This document shows, in pieces, positions 34,664 through 43,778 of a stretch of DNA of 64,000 bases. Numbering within the stretch: the stretch's first letter is position 1; the number at the start of each line of letters is the position of its first letter. The position numbers were made by a program, and so were the translations under genes. Below the pieces are notes generated by a model that made no database searches, was not told the DNA's origin, and saw only the letters and a list, made by a program, of their open reading frames with translations. This stretch comes from Bacteroidetes bacterium GWF2_40_14 (GTDB lineage: Bacteria; Bacteroidota; Bacteroidia; Bacteroidales; UBA932), in assembly GCA_001769195.1 (NCBI GenBank), contig MEOK01000014.1, positions 1 to 64,000 of the forward strand. The letters are read 5' to 3'.

Positions 34664-36001
34664 TTACTTTTTAGGTCTGCTTCTGATAATCTTTATAACT
34701 TGAGCCTTTGATAGCCTTATTGTATCTAGAAGTGGAATATTTGAAGGACAAGTGTATAAACAGCAACCACACTCTATACAGTCATGGACCATATGCTCCT
34801 CAAGATCCTCAATTCTGTCTGCCCGGGATAATCTGTTTAAAAGATAAGGCTCCAGACCCATAGGACACGCATCAACACATTTTGCACAACGTATGCAATT
34901 GCTCTCAACTCCCCTTTTTGTCTCCGCTTCTGTAAGAAGCAAAAGTGCCGAAGTACTTTTTACCGATGCAGCATCCATCCTGCATACAGCTTTCCCCATC
35001 ATAGGTCCACCACTTATAAGCTTGACAGCATCCTTAGGTAAGCCTCCTATTGCGTACATCATTGTATCGAATGTGGTTCCCACCCTCAATCTGAAGTTGC
35101 GCTGCTCGGTCATACAATTACCGGTGATTGTAACAATCCCGTCAAACAGAGGTTTGTTCTTCTGCACAGCCTCATAAACTGCAAGGGCAGTACCCACGTT
35201 CTGAACAACAACCCCAACATCAATAGGTAGACCCATTGAAGGAACCTGACGTCCGGTTATAGCTTCGATCATCTGTTTTTCACCACCCTGAGGATAACGC
35301 TTAGTAAGAGGGACTATTTTAATTTCCGGATAGTTCTTGCCTGCAATTTTCTTTAATAATTTAATAGCCTTTGGCTTATTATCCTCAACTCCAAAATATG
35401 CATTTTTAACATTCAGCGCCCTCATCATTATCTTTGTTCCGATAAGAATCTGCTCAGGACTTTCAACCATTATCCTGTAATCCGATGTAAGGTATGGCTC
35501 ACATTCAGCTCCGTTTATTATGAGATATTCAGCCTTTTTGCCAGGGGGTGGTGAGAGTTTTATGTTGGTTGGAAAAGCTGCACCACCTAACCCTACTATA
35601 CCACACTCGGCAATTTTTGCAATAATTTCAGGACCAGAAAGTTTTATTTCTCCTACAATCTCTTCGCTTCTGTCAATATTTTCCATCCATACATCACCAT
35701 CTACCTTAATGACAACATGCTGCACCATAGTACCTGAGAGATCAGGAAGAAGCTCAACGGACGATACAACACCTGATACTGATGAATGGATATTAGCAGA
35801 GATGAACCCTGAGGATTTTGCAATCAGCTGACCCACTTTAACAATATCTCCTTTTGCAACCACAGGTTCAGCCGGGGCACCAAGATGTTGCGACATGGAA
35901 ATGTACGCAGTATCTACTAGCGGAAAATTCTCTATACTGGCTGCAGCAGATATTTTGTTATCATGAGGGTGAATTCCTCCAAGAGAAAAAGTTTTACTCA
36001 T
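34664..36001 (-). CDS. rnfC: Rnf complex NADH-site subunit RnfC
   Basis: A 445-aa membrane-associated protein. The N-terminal barrel-sandwich region (GDIVKVGQLIAKSSGFISA) is followed by the FMN/NAD-binding Complex1_51K fold (GIVGLGGAAFPTNIKL, NGAECEPYLTSD), an SLBB region, and two [4Fe-4S] clusters (CIRCAKCVDACP and CIECGCCLYTCP). This is where NAD+ is reduced. It lacks the long Ala/Lys C-terminal extension of proteobacterial RnfC. Nine bases separate it from rnfB. Confidence 0.95.
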   Translation of the reverse strand: MSKTFSLGGIHPHDNKISAAASIENFPLVDTAYISMSQHLGAPAEPVVAKGDIVKVGQLIAKSSGFISANIHSSVSGVVSSVELLPDLSGTMVQHVVIKVDGDVWMENIDRSEEIVGEIKLSGPEIIAKIAECGIVGLGGAAFPTNIKLSPPPGKKAEYLIINGAECEPYLTSDYRIMVESPEQILIGTKIMMRALNVKNAYFGVEDNKPKAIKLLKKIAGKNYPEIKIVPLTKRYPQGGEKQMIEAITGRQVPSMGLPIDVGVVVQNVGTALAVYEAVQKNKPLFDGIVTITGNCMTEQRNFRLRVGTTFDTMMYAIGGLPKDAVKLISGGPMMGKAVCRMDAASVKSTSALLLLTEAETKRGVESNCIRCAKCVDACPMGLEPYLLNRLSRADRIEDLEEHMVHDCIECGCCLYTCPSNIPLLDTIRLSKAQVIKIIRSRPKK

Positions 36002-36010
36002 AATTAAATA

Positions 36011-36871
36011 TTATTTCTGATCAATAATTGGTGCCTTCTCTACTCTCGGGAGTCTAACCGGGAAGTTTACCTCCCAAATTGCCCTCGTGGGGCACTCAAT
36101 TACACACTTCCGGCACAATTTGCACTTATTGTAATCTATATAAGCAAGATTATTCGACATTGTTATTGCATCATAGGGACATATCTTCTGACATTTTGTA
36201 CAACCTATACATGCTACAACACAAGCTTTTTTCGCAACCCCCCCCTTATCTTTGTTTATGCACGAAACAAAAATCCGTCTGTTCTTGAGACCCTTGTTCC
36301 TTAGTTCAATTATCATCTTTGGACAAGCCTTTACGCAAGCGCCACAGGCAGTGCACTTCTCCTCATCAACCTCTGGCAGACCTGTTAGTGGGTCCATCTT
36401 TATAGCATCAAATTTGCAAGATAGTTCACAATCTCCCTGGCTAAGGCAGCCGTACCTACAGTCAGTATCCCCTGCAAAAAGGTTTGCCATAACGGCACAT
36501 GATGAGTATCCGTCATAGTTGCTTGTCTTTGGCCTGTTATCGCAAGTGCCGTTACATCTTACAACTGCTATCTGAGGTGTCTTTTCTGCAACCTTAACGC
36601 CCAGATATCCGGCTACGTTTTGCATAACGCTGTTGCCGCCAACCGGACAATACATCTTATCGAGGTCTTCTGCTTTGACACAAGCCTCTGCAAAAGCCCT
36701 GCATCCTGCATATCCGCATCCTCCGCAGTTGGCAGCTGGCAGAAGCTCCTGTACACCGTCAATCCTGGGATCTTCAACCACTTTGAATTTTTGTGACACC
36801 AAATAAAGAATAAGGGACAGTACAAGCCCCAAAACGCTTAAGCTTACAATTGTAAAAATAATAGTATTCAT
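36011..36871 (-). CDS. rnfB: Rnf complex ferredoxin-like subunit RnfB
   Basis: A 286-aa subunit with one N-terminal membrane helix, then the [4Fe-4S] motif CGGCGYAGCRAFAEAC, and a ferredoxin-rich C-terminal part with several clusters (CTACGACVKACP, CIGCTKCQKICP, CKLCRKCVIECP plus an additional Cys group near CRYGCLSQGDCELSC). It is the entry point for electrons from reduced ferredoxin. Its start codon overlaps the stop of the rseC-like gene by one base. Confidence 0.95.
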   Translation of the reverse strand: MNTIIFTIVSLSVLGLVLSLILYLVSQKFKVVEDPRIDGVQELLPAANCGGCGYAGCRAFAEACVKAEDLDKMYCPVGGNSVMQNVAGYLGVKVAEKTPQIAVVRCNGTCDNRPKTSNYDGYSSCAVMANLFAGDTDCRYGCLSQGDCELSCKFDAIKMDPLTGLPEVDEEKCTACGACVKACPKMIIELRNKGLKNRRIFVSCINKDKGGVAKKACVVACIGCTKCQKICPYDAITMSNNLAYIDYNKCKLCRKCVIECPTRAIWEVNFPVRLPRVEKAPIIDQK

Positions 36872-37296
36872 TATTTATCTAATTTCTCAACAATAAAAAT
36901 AAATTCCTTTTTAATCTTGTCTCTCAGGAGGTAAACTATAAAATAGTAAAGAGCAAGAAAGGCCAGAATGCTTAATCCTATGAGCAATTCCGTTACCCCA
37001 ACTGCAGACAAAGCTAATAATAATACCAATAAAATAATTAAAGGAATCAAATAAGATATCCACAATGCCTTAAACCCGAGGCTTCTCCTCAGAAGTACAT
37101 TTACCCTCTCGCCCTTTTCATAAAGAACGAACCCGCTGTTTTCCACCTGTATAACTTTGGCTTTAACTTCGCTCATCGAGCACATCTGTTTTGCATTGCA
37201 TGATACACAAGCGGCTTTATTCATAATCTCTACGCTTATATAATCACTGTCGATATCCAGAATAACTCCTTCGTGTTCTATGTTGTCTGTTTTCAT
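36871..37296 (-). CDS. RseC/MucC-family membrane protein
   Basis: A 141-aa protein with an N-terminal soluble part holding CVSCNAKQMCS, a four-Cys pattern typical of the SoxR-reducing/RseC family, followed by two hydrophobic helices (LWISYLIPLIILLVLLLALSA and LLIGLSILAFLALYYFIVY). RseC-like proteins often accompany rnf genes and may help keep redox regulators reduced or assist Rnf; the exact role is not established. It directly precedes rnfB. Confidence 0.88.
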   Translation of the reverse strand: MKTDNIEHEGVILDIDSDYISVEIMNKAACVSCNAKQMCSMSEVKAKVIQVENSGFVLYEKGERVNVLLRRSLGFKALWISYLIPLIILLVLLLALSAVGVTELLIGLSILAFLALYYFIVYLLRDKIKKEFIFIVEKLDK

Positions 37297-37299
37297 TAT

Positions 37300-38130
37300 C
37301 TATTTAATTTTACTTGAAAGCGGATACTTTATGTTGGAAAAACCAGCAAGTCTTCCCATAACACGACCCACAATTATTGGCGTTTCAAACAAAAGCGGTA
37401 TTTTATTTTTATCATCGCTAACCCAGAAAACCAGCTCATCTTTTCCTGAAAACACCTCACCTGCCACCAGTCTGGCTGCAAATTTAATTGTTTTATAGTG
37501 ACCCAACCCCTGAATTTTTTTATTTTCCTTACCCAGATATCTGTAATACAGATCAAATATCTCCCCGTCTATGACAAATGAAACCGGCCTCTCCTGACCA
37601 ACCTTGTCATTGACAAAATCGTTGTTTCTTGCAAAATAGAATAGCGAAAGCAAATCAAAAGTATATATTTTCCCATTCAGAAGAGTATCCCTCGGAGGCT
37701 CGTCCAACCTCTCTACATTGGCTCTGATCTGATAGTTGGGAAGAAAGGTCATTGTGTTTTTCATCTTGTATCTCTTCTCCCTTATATCTCTGTGGAAATA
37801 AAACGGCCTGAGATTTCTTGCTGAAAATTTTGTCTCATAAAAATCTCTCACCTTAAAGAGTACGTCATAAAATTTAAATGTACGGCCCGCTGCTCTTGCA
37901 TGAAAAAAAGGTTCTTCGGTATTTTCATTATACTCAAGAGTTAGAATAGCCTCCCCAACATCGGTGTTTATTGAACCCCATTGATAATTTATAATGTATC
38001 TCAGATTCTCTCCATGGCTAAAGACAAGGTCCTCAAACTTAATGTCCCTTACCGGCAGAGGCAGGAGCTCCTGCGAGTATACGTTTGATAAAAACGCCGT
38101 AAAGATTATCAATAGTAATTTCAGCCGCAT
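37300..38130 (-). CDS. DUF3108 exported protein
   Basis: A 276-aa protein with a signal peptide (LKLLLIIFTAFLSNVYS), start ATG 38130 chosen because it gives a normal signal and sits 1 base past dnaB. The domain is DUF3108, recognisable from FSHGENLRYIINYQWGSINTDVGEA and FWVSDDKNKIPLLFE near the C-terminus. It is predicted to be a periplasmic or outer-membrane-facing beta protein of unknown function, found in many Bacteroidota. Confidence 0.83.
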   Translation of the reverse strand: MRLKLLLIIFTAFLSNVYSQELLPLPVRDIKFEDLVFSHGENLRYIINYQWGSINTDVGEAILTLEYNENTEEPFFHARAAGRTFKFYDVLFKVRDFYETKFSARNLRPFYFHRDIREKRYKMKNTMTFLPNYQIRANVERLDEPPRDTLLNGKIYTFDLLSLFYFARNNDFVNDKVGQERPVSFVIDGEIFDLYYRYLGKENKKIQGLGHYKTIKFAARLVAGEVFSGKDELVFWVSDDKNKIPLLFETPIIVGRVMGRLAGFSNIKYPLSSKIK

Positions 38131-38131
38131 C

Positions 38132-39634
38132 TTAGAATTCCCGCTCAAAATCAGAATTGGAAATGAATTCTGTTTGATTCATCTTTGAAGATATTGTCTC
38201 AACCCCGTCACGTGCAAAAGGATCGAAGGATAGAGCAGAGTCTGTGACATCAACGAATTTCACCTCTGAGCTTCTGAATCGCATCTGAACATCCTTGACC
38301 TCTCCATTTCTGTGCTTTGCAATAATAATATCAGTCATACCCCTGAGTTCCGGATTCTCGTCCGTTAAACCATAGTAATCCGGCCTGTGAATAAACATTA
38401 CAATATCAGCATCCTGCTCAATTGCACCGGACTCTCTCAAGTCACTCAATTGAGGTCTCTTTGCTCCTCCTCTAGTTTCAACGGCACGACTTAACTGAGA
38501 TAGTGCGATAATTGGAATATTCAGCTCCTTAGCTATGGACTTTAGAGACCTGGATATTGCGGAGACCTCTTGTTCGCGCATTCCTTTCAACTCAGGAGGT
38601 CCAGTCATAAGCTGAAGGTAGTCAATGACAATCATCTTGACTCCGGCATTAGCAACTAGTCTTCTTGCTTTTGACCTGAACTCGTATATAGACAGAGATG
38701 GAGTATCGTCAATATACAGAGGAGCCTTGACAAGTTGGTTGAGTTTTGAATTAAGCTGCTCCCACTCATAATCGGCAAGCTTTTTCCCTCCCTTTATCTT
38801 GTCAGGTTCAAGCCCGGTCTCACTTATCATCAACCTCTTTGCTAGTTGTAGCGATGACATTTCCAATGAAAAGAAGGCAACAGGAACATTATGATCGACA
38901 GACATGTTTCTTGCCATGGTAAGTACAAATGCTGTCTTACCTACCGATGGTCTTGCTGCAATGATTATAAGGTCAGAAGGCTGCCACCCTAATGTAACCC
39001 TGTCTATTGAGGTATATCCCGACGGCACCCCGCTGAGTCCGTCTTCCCTCAGCTGAGTGGACTGAAGATCATCAATTGCCTGACTTATCACAAACTGAAT
39101 AGCCTGTGTGTCTCGCTTCATGTTTCGGTCTGATAGCGTAAAAATCTTTTGCTGGGTTGTGTCCAGAAGATCATCTACAGATATATTGTCATCAAATGAG
39201 TCCCTTTGAACCTCGTATGAAATACCAATGAGTTCCCGCTGGATATACTTCTGTAACAGTATTTTTGCATGATAGTCTATATGAGCAGCAGCACCAATCT
39301 TCATGCTCAGCTGGCTTAGATATACAGTACCACCCACTGTTTCAAGGTCGCCAACGTTCTTTAGTTCTTCTGAAATAGTGAAGATATCAACGGGCGCATG
39401 CTTAGATGCAAGACTTGCAATGGCACTGAAGATCTTCCTGTTGCTCTCCTTGTAGAAACACTCCGGGTTTATAACATCTATGATATCAGATATGGCATTT
39501 GGTTCAAGCATGAGCGCCCCGAGAACCGCCTCTTCAATATCAATCGCCTGAGGTGGTTTCTTACCCATCTCAAGACTCAGGATATCTATGTTTTTCTCCG
39601 ATTTTGCCTTTTGTCTGTTATCTGTCTTAGCCAT
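38132..39634 (-). CDS. dnaB: Replicative DNA helicase DnaB
   Basis: A 500-aa hexameric helicase for chromosome replication. The N-terminal domain starts at PQAIDIEEAVLGALMLEPNAI, followed by a linker and the RecA-like motor, with Walker A RPSVGKT from residue 228, FFSLEMS, Walker B MIVIDYLQLM, ALSQLSRAVE and the Arg-rich DLRESGAIEQDADIVMF. No intein is present. It is embedded in a long co-directional run between an aminotransferase gene (6 bases upstream) and the DUF3108 gene. Confidence 0.97.
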   Translation of the reverse strand: MAKTDNRQKAKSEKNIDILSLEMGKKPPQAIDIEEAVLGALMLEPNAISDIIDVINPECFYKESNRKIFSAIASLASKHAPVDIFTISEELKNVGDLETVGGTVYLSQLSMKIGAAAHIDYHAKILLQKYIQRELIGISYEVQRDSFDDNISVDDLLDTTQQKIFTLSDRNMKRDTQAIQFVISQAIDDLQSTQLREDGLSGVPSGYTSIDRVTLGWQPSDLIIIAARPSVGKTAFVLTMARNMSVDHNVPVAFFSLEMSSLQLAKRLMISETGLEPDKIKGGKKLADYEWEQLNSKLNQLVKAPLYIDDTPSLSIYEFRSKARRLVANAGVKMIVIDYLQLMTGPPELKGMREQEVSAISRSLKSIAKELNIPIIALSQLSRAVETRGGAKRPQLSDLRESGAIEQDADIVMFIHRPDYYGLTDENPELRGMTDIIIAKHRNGEVKDVQMRFRSSEVKFVDVTDSALSFDPFARDGVETISSKMNQTEFISNSDFEREF

Positions 39635-39640
39635 ATATCC

Positions 39641-40849
39641 CTACAAATTATTCAATTTATCCAAAACTTTTATTATCCTCTCTATTGCATATTCAACCTC
39701 AGCATCGCTTATACAGAGTGGTGGTGCGATTCTGAATGCAGTAGGACAGAACAGGAACCAGTCACTCAGCACCCCCTCTTCAATTAGCATTGGAAGTACT
39801 CGCCTTGCATATTCTTCGTTACCAAGATCTACCGCAATGAGTAACCCTGCTGCCCTAACCTCCTTTACCAAAGGGTGTCTGCAAATGACACTTACAATAT
39901 GTTCAGCCTTTTTATCCACTTCGCCAATCCACCTCTCATTGAGTAAAATCTTTAATGAAGCTAATGCCGCTGCACATGATACCGGGTGTCCTCCAAATGT
40001 TGTAATATGACCCAACGCCGGATCTGATTGCCAGTCTCTCATTAATTCTACAGATGCAGCTAGTGCACCAAGTGGCATTCCTCCGCCTAATGCTTTTGCT
40101 AAGGTAATAATATCCGGAGAAACTCCGTACTTCTGGAATGCGAAAAGTTTTCCACAACGCCCGAACCCTGTCTGAATCTCGTCAAAAATCAACAATGTCC
40201 CTGTTTTAGTGCATCTTTTTCTGAGAGCATCCAGATAACCTTCCGTTGGAATAACAACTCCTGCCTCTGCCTGAACAGGTTCAACTATCACACAGGCAGT
40301 TTTTTCTGTTATTTTTTCAAGATCATCGGCATTATTGAACCTTATGTGACGTATCCCTGGCAAGAGAGGTCTGAACGAACTCTTGAAACTCTCATCACTC
40401 ATAAGGCTCAGTGCGCCGTGACTGCTACCATGATAACTGTTCATACAGCTTACTATCTCGAACCTGCCGGTATGCCTTTTTGCAAGCTTTATTGCTGCCT
40501 CGTTTGCTTCGCTGCCAGAATTGACATAATATACAGATTGCATACTATCCGGGAGCTTAGAACACAGCAACGTTGCATGTTCCACCTGAGGGGATTGGAT
40601 TATCTCTCCATATACCATCAGGTGCATATGTTTTTCTACCTGATGCTTAACTGCTTCAATCACCTTCTGGTTTCCATGACCGATATTTGACACCGATACA
40701 CCGGATACAAGGTCGATGTACCTCTTGTTATCAGTTGAATATAAAAAAACCCCATCTGCCCTTTGGATTTCGATACCTAAAGGTGATGGGGAAGTTTGAG
40801 CTATGTGCCTGAAGAATAGTTCCCTTATAGTATAGGGCCTTGCCTCCAT
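39641..40849 (-). CDS. Class III aminotransferase (acetylornithine-type)
   Basis: A 402-aa PLP enzyme. Features are the cofactor phosphate site NSGSEANEAAIKLAK, the PLP ring Asp in LLIFDEIQTGFGR and the Schiff-base Lys in ITLAKALGGGMPLGA. It resembles ArgD and related omega-aminotransferases, but no arginine genes flank it, so the substrate cannot be fixed. The start codon abuts the stop of the upstream zinc-ribbon gene. Confidence 0.88.
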   Translation of the reverse strand: MEARPYTIRELFFRHIAQTSPSPLGIEIQRADGVFLYSTDNKRYIDLVSGVSVSNIGHGNQKVIEAVKHQVEKHMHLMVYGEIIQSPQVEHATLLCSKLPDSMQSVYYVNSGSEANEAAIKLAKRHTGRFEIVSCMNSYHGSSHGALSLMSDESFKSSFRPLLPGIRHIRFNNADDLEKITEKTACVIVEPVQAEAGVVIPTEGYLDALRKRCTKTGTLLIFDEIQTGFGRCGKLFAFQKYGVSPDIITLAKALGGGMPLGALAASVELMRDWQSDPALGHITTFGGHPVSCAAALASLKILLNERWIGEVDKKAEHIVSVICRHPLVKEVRAAGLLIAVDLGNEEYARRVLPMLIEEGVLSDWFLFCPTAFRIAPPLCISDAEVEYAIERIIKVLDKLNNL

Positions 40850-41665
40850 TTATTCGTTCTCAAAGTCGGCACTTACAAGAATACGACCGCAGTACTCGCA
40901 AACAATTATTTTTTTGCTGGATGCTATGTCCATCTGTCTTTGTGGTGGAATCTTGTTGAAGCAACCTGCACATGCGTCCCTTCTCACTGTAACTACTGCC
41001 AGACCATTTCTTGCATTGGTTCTTACCTTTTTATAGGCAGCCAGCATTCTTGCATCAATCTGTGCTGAGATCTCTTCCGATGATTTCTTAAGTTCATCTT
41101 CCTCTTTAGCAGTCTCTGCTACTATCGATTCCAGTTCTTTTTTCTTGTTTTCGAGATCTATCCCTCTTTCACTCAATGCCTCCAGGGCAATGGTAAGAGC
41201 AGCTTTCTTTTCTGCCTGTAAAAGAGTATTCTCTTTAATTCTCTTGTCGGCAAGCTGAACTTCAAGTCCTTGAAATTCTATCTCTTTTGACAAAGAATCA
41301 AATTCCCTGTTGTTTTTTACGTTGTTCTGCTGAGATGTGTACTTCTCAATTAATGTCTTGGAATTTTCAAGATCGATTTTCTTTTGTGCAATCAGCTTGT
41401 CAACCTCTTTCAATTCTGTTTGCAGGTTTTCTACTCTTGTCCTGAGCCCGAGAATATCATCTTCCAAATCCTGTACTTCAAGAGGAAGCTCTCCCCTTAA
41501 TAGATGGATTTTATCTATTTTACTATCTGCTTGTTGAAGATTATATAATAGATGAAGTTTGGTCTCCATACTCAGATCTCCTTCGTTGGAGCTCTTTTGT
41601 AATGAGATAAATGTACCTCCGTCCAGAGGGGTTTCGATTGTGCCTTTTGATTTAGCTGTAGCCAT
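40850..41665 (-). CDS. Coiled-coil protein with C4 zinc ribbon
   Basis: A 271-aa protein. Residues 33-215 form a long charged coiled coil with heptad-like spacing. The C-terminus has CAGCFNKIPPQRQMDI and CEYCGRILV, a four-Cys zinc ribbon of the zf-RING_7/CT398 type. Relatives are suggested to bind RNA, DNA or secretion partners; the function is open. Co-transcription with the Nif3 and aminotransferase genes is likely from the 0-8 base gaps. Confidence 0.82.
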   Translation of the reverse strand: MATAKSKGTIETPLDGGTFISLQKSSNEGDLSMETKLHLLYNLQQADSKIDKIHLLRGELPLEVQDLEDDILGLRTRVENLQTELKEVDKLIAQKKIDLENSKTLIEKYTSQQNNVKNNREFDSLSKEIEFQGLEVQLADKRIKENTLLQAEKKAALTIALEALSERGIDLENKKKELESIVAETAKEEDELKKSSEEISAQIDARMLAAYKKVRTNARNGLAVVTVRRDACAGCFNKIPPQRQMDIASSKKIIVCEYCGRILVSADFENE

Positions 41666-41673
41666 AGTCTATA

Positions 41674-42450
41674 TTAATAGTAGTGTATGGGATTTGTATT
41701 TTTCTCCGCAATGCGAACTGCAAATGTAGATATTTTTTTTGTAAGAACAGATTTTAATAATTCCAGTAGTCCGTATTCACTCTCGTAATGGCCTATATCC
41801 ATCAACATAAAACCTTTTTCACAGAAAAAAAAGTGATATGACACATCTCCTGTTATGAATAGTTGTGCTCCTGCATCTCTTGCAAATTCCATGAGGGATG
41901 ACCCACTACCACCACAAAGCGCAATTCTGGAGATCTTCTCTTCTATTGGTTTCGAGCATTTTATAACTTCCGGATTAAAATTTTCCCTTACCATTTTCAA
42001 TACTTGCGAAAAATCCAAGGGCGTTTCAAGATCACCTATTACACCCATTCCGTATTCACCGCCCGGATCCCTGTCAAGAAATGCAATATTTCTAAGTCCC
42101 AGCCTTTCTGCCATTATTCCGCTAACACCCGCCATAACCTTATCTGCATTTGTATGGGCAGAGTAGATTATGAGATTATTCTTTATAATACTGGTTATCA
42201 TCTCTCCTTGTAAGGTTGAGCTTGATATTTGCCTTATACCCTTGAAAATGAGTGGATGATGTGTTATTATCATCTGAGAGCCTGTAGATATTGCCTCGTC
42301 GATTATTTCCGGTGTGCAGTCAAGGGCAAGTAGTACAGATTTTATTTCGGTATCCAGGTCACCAATTGCTAATCCGGAATTGTCCCAACTCTCCTGAATG
42401 GCCTCAGGAGCAAACTCTTCTATTATCCTGACTATTTCAATAGCTTTCAT
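41674..42450 (-). CDS. Nif3-like dinuclear metal protein
   Basis: A 258-aa NIF3/YbgI family protein. Metal-binding residues appear in ITHHPLIFKG (two His) and the C-terminal DIGHYESE (His and Glu), with NSGLAIGD near the start. It is the short form without the central insertion seen in some longer homologues. Family members form hexameric toroids; some have GTP cyclohydrolase I-like annotation, but function is uncertain. It is 1 base after the MerR gene. Confidence 0.9.
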   Translation of the reverse strand: MKAIEIVRIIEEFAPEAIQESWDNSGLAIGDLDTEIKSVLLALDCTPEIIDEAISTGSQMIITHHPLIFKGIRQISSSTLQGEMITSIIKNNLIIYSAHTNADKVMAGVSGIMAERLGLRNIAFLDRDPGGEYGMGVIGDLETPLDFSQVLKMVRENFNPEVIKCSKPIEEKISRIALCGGSGSSLMEFARDAGAQLFITGDVSYHFFFCEKGFMLMDIGHYESEYGLLELLKSVLTKKISTFAVRIAEKNTNPIHYY

Positions 42451-42451
42451 T

Positions 42452-42790
42452 TTACAGAGAATCAGATATTTCTGTAAGTTTTTCCTTTATACTGTTAAGA
42501 GTTGTTATTACATCAACTCTCCTGTCCTCGCCCGATTTGTTGTCTTTCATTCTCTTTGCCGCCCCTTCCAGTGTCATCCCTCTCTCTTTAACAAGGTAGT
42601 ATATTGTCCTGAAGTTTGTCAGGTCTTCTGCTGTAAACAGGCGGTTCCCCTTTTTGTTTCTGGCCGGCTTAATGAATCCGGGGAATTTCTGTGCCCAGAA
42701 TCTGACTAAAGAGGTATTCTCATTCAGTATTTCTGCCACTTCACCTATTGTGTAGTAAAGCTTCTCTATTTTGAACTCTTTGTAAGGCAT
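42452..42790 (-). CDS. MerR-family transcriptional regulator
   Basis: A 112-aa protein with a winged helix-turn-helix (YYTIGEVAEILNENTSLVRFWAQKFP) and the second MerR motif (RLFTAEDLTNFRTIYYLVKERGMTLEGAAKRM). No Cys-based metal site is seen at the C-terminus; a short helix for dimer formation follows. It is common next to M23 peptidase genes in this phylum; the target promoter is unknown. Confidence 0.9.
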   Translation of the reverse strand: MPYKEFKIEKLYYTIGEVAEILNENTSLVRFWAQKFPGFIKPARNKKGNRLFTAEDLTNFRTIYYLVKERGMTLEGAAKRMKDNKSGEDRRVDVITTLNSIKEKLTEISDSL

Positions 42791-42815
42791 AATTCAAAAG
42801 TTTTATTGCTGTTTG

Positions 42816-43769
42816 TTAATCCAGGGACTGGCCACTGCTCATAGATAGAATCATCATTTCCCTGTAGGTGTTGGGAGTAAGGTCCGCAAAGAAATAGTGG
42901 ACAGGGTCCATTATCTCTCCATTAAAAATTACTTCATAATGAAGGTGCGGAGCAAATGAGAGACCGCTGTTCCCTACCCGCGCGATAATATTATTCTGTT
43001 TCACAGGTTGTGATTTTCTGACGAGTATGTCTCCGAGATGAGCATATTTTGATGTGTATCCTCCTTCATGCTCAATAATCACTTCATTGCCTCTCCCTCT
43101 GTCCGATCTGATGACATCAGCAACAATACCATCGGCTGTTGCATGAACCTCTGTTCCAATAGCAGCAAGAATGTCAATTCCGGTATGCTCCGCAGTGGTC
43201 TTGTAAAATGGGTGAATTCTTTTTCCTATACTGGCTCCTGTCTGAGACACATTTATTCTTTTAAGAGGAATCAATGATGGAATGGATGTTACCGCTGAAT
43301 TTTTTTCTGCTTTATCCATAATATCATCAAAAATACTATTTTCGTTGGTGAGCATACCTTCCAGGTTTTTGGTCTTGATTGTGGAAAAGTTTACCAACTC
43401 AAGGTCGGCAGAGGAATCAAGCTGGGAATAAAGCTGAGAGTTATACTGATGTGAAAAAAAATCAGGTGGAGAAGATTTGAAAATACTTCTATAAATTTCT
43501 TTGTCCCTGTCTCGTAAATCCGCTATTACATTGTCGAGAATATCCATCTTCTTGCTGACTCTCTTATACTCATCAGCCATAAGTTTATTCTCTTTGACTA
43601 ACCTCTCCTCCTGGCTGGTATCAAAAATGAGTGCGAAAACTATGTAATAGAGTATAGCAAGCAGAAGACTGGTGAAAATGTAATTAAAGACAACCCGTAT
43701 CTTACCTTTTATCCCTAATTTATCCTCTACAAAACTTAGCTGTTCCTTGTTGAATTTATATTTACTCAT
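42816..43769 (-). CDS. M23 metallopeptidase, membrane-anchored
   Basis: A 317-aa cell-wall peptidase with an N-terminal TM helix (IFTSLLLAILYYIVFALIF), a coiled-coil region, and a C-terminal LytM domain with HTGID (first zinc His and Asp) and PHLHYEV (HxH). All zinc ligands are present, so it may be active; close relatives act as amidase activators when the site is degraded. It lies 9 bases after a related M23 gene and probably arose by duplication. Confidence 0.92.
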   Translation of the reverse strand: MSKYKFNKEQLSFVEDKLGIKGKIRVVFNYIFTSLLLAILYYIVFALIFDTSQEERLVKENKLMADEYKRVSKKMDILDNVIADLRDRDKEIYRSIFKSSPPDFFSHQYNSQLYSQLDSSADLELVNFSTIKTKNLEGMLTNENSIFDDIMDKAEKNSAVTSIPSLIPLKRINVSQTGASIGKRIHPFYKTTAEHTGIDILAAIGTEVHATADGIVADVIRSDRGRGNEVIIEHEGGYTSKYAHLGDILVRKSQPVKQNNIIARVGNSGLSFAPHLHYEVIFNGEIMDPVHYFFADLTPNTYREMMILSMSSGQSLD

Positions 43770-43778
43770 AATAACAGA

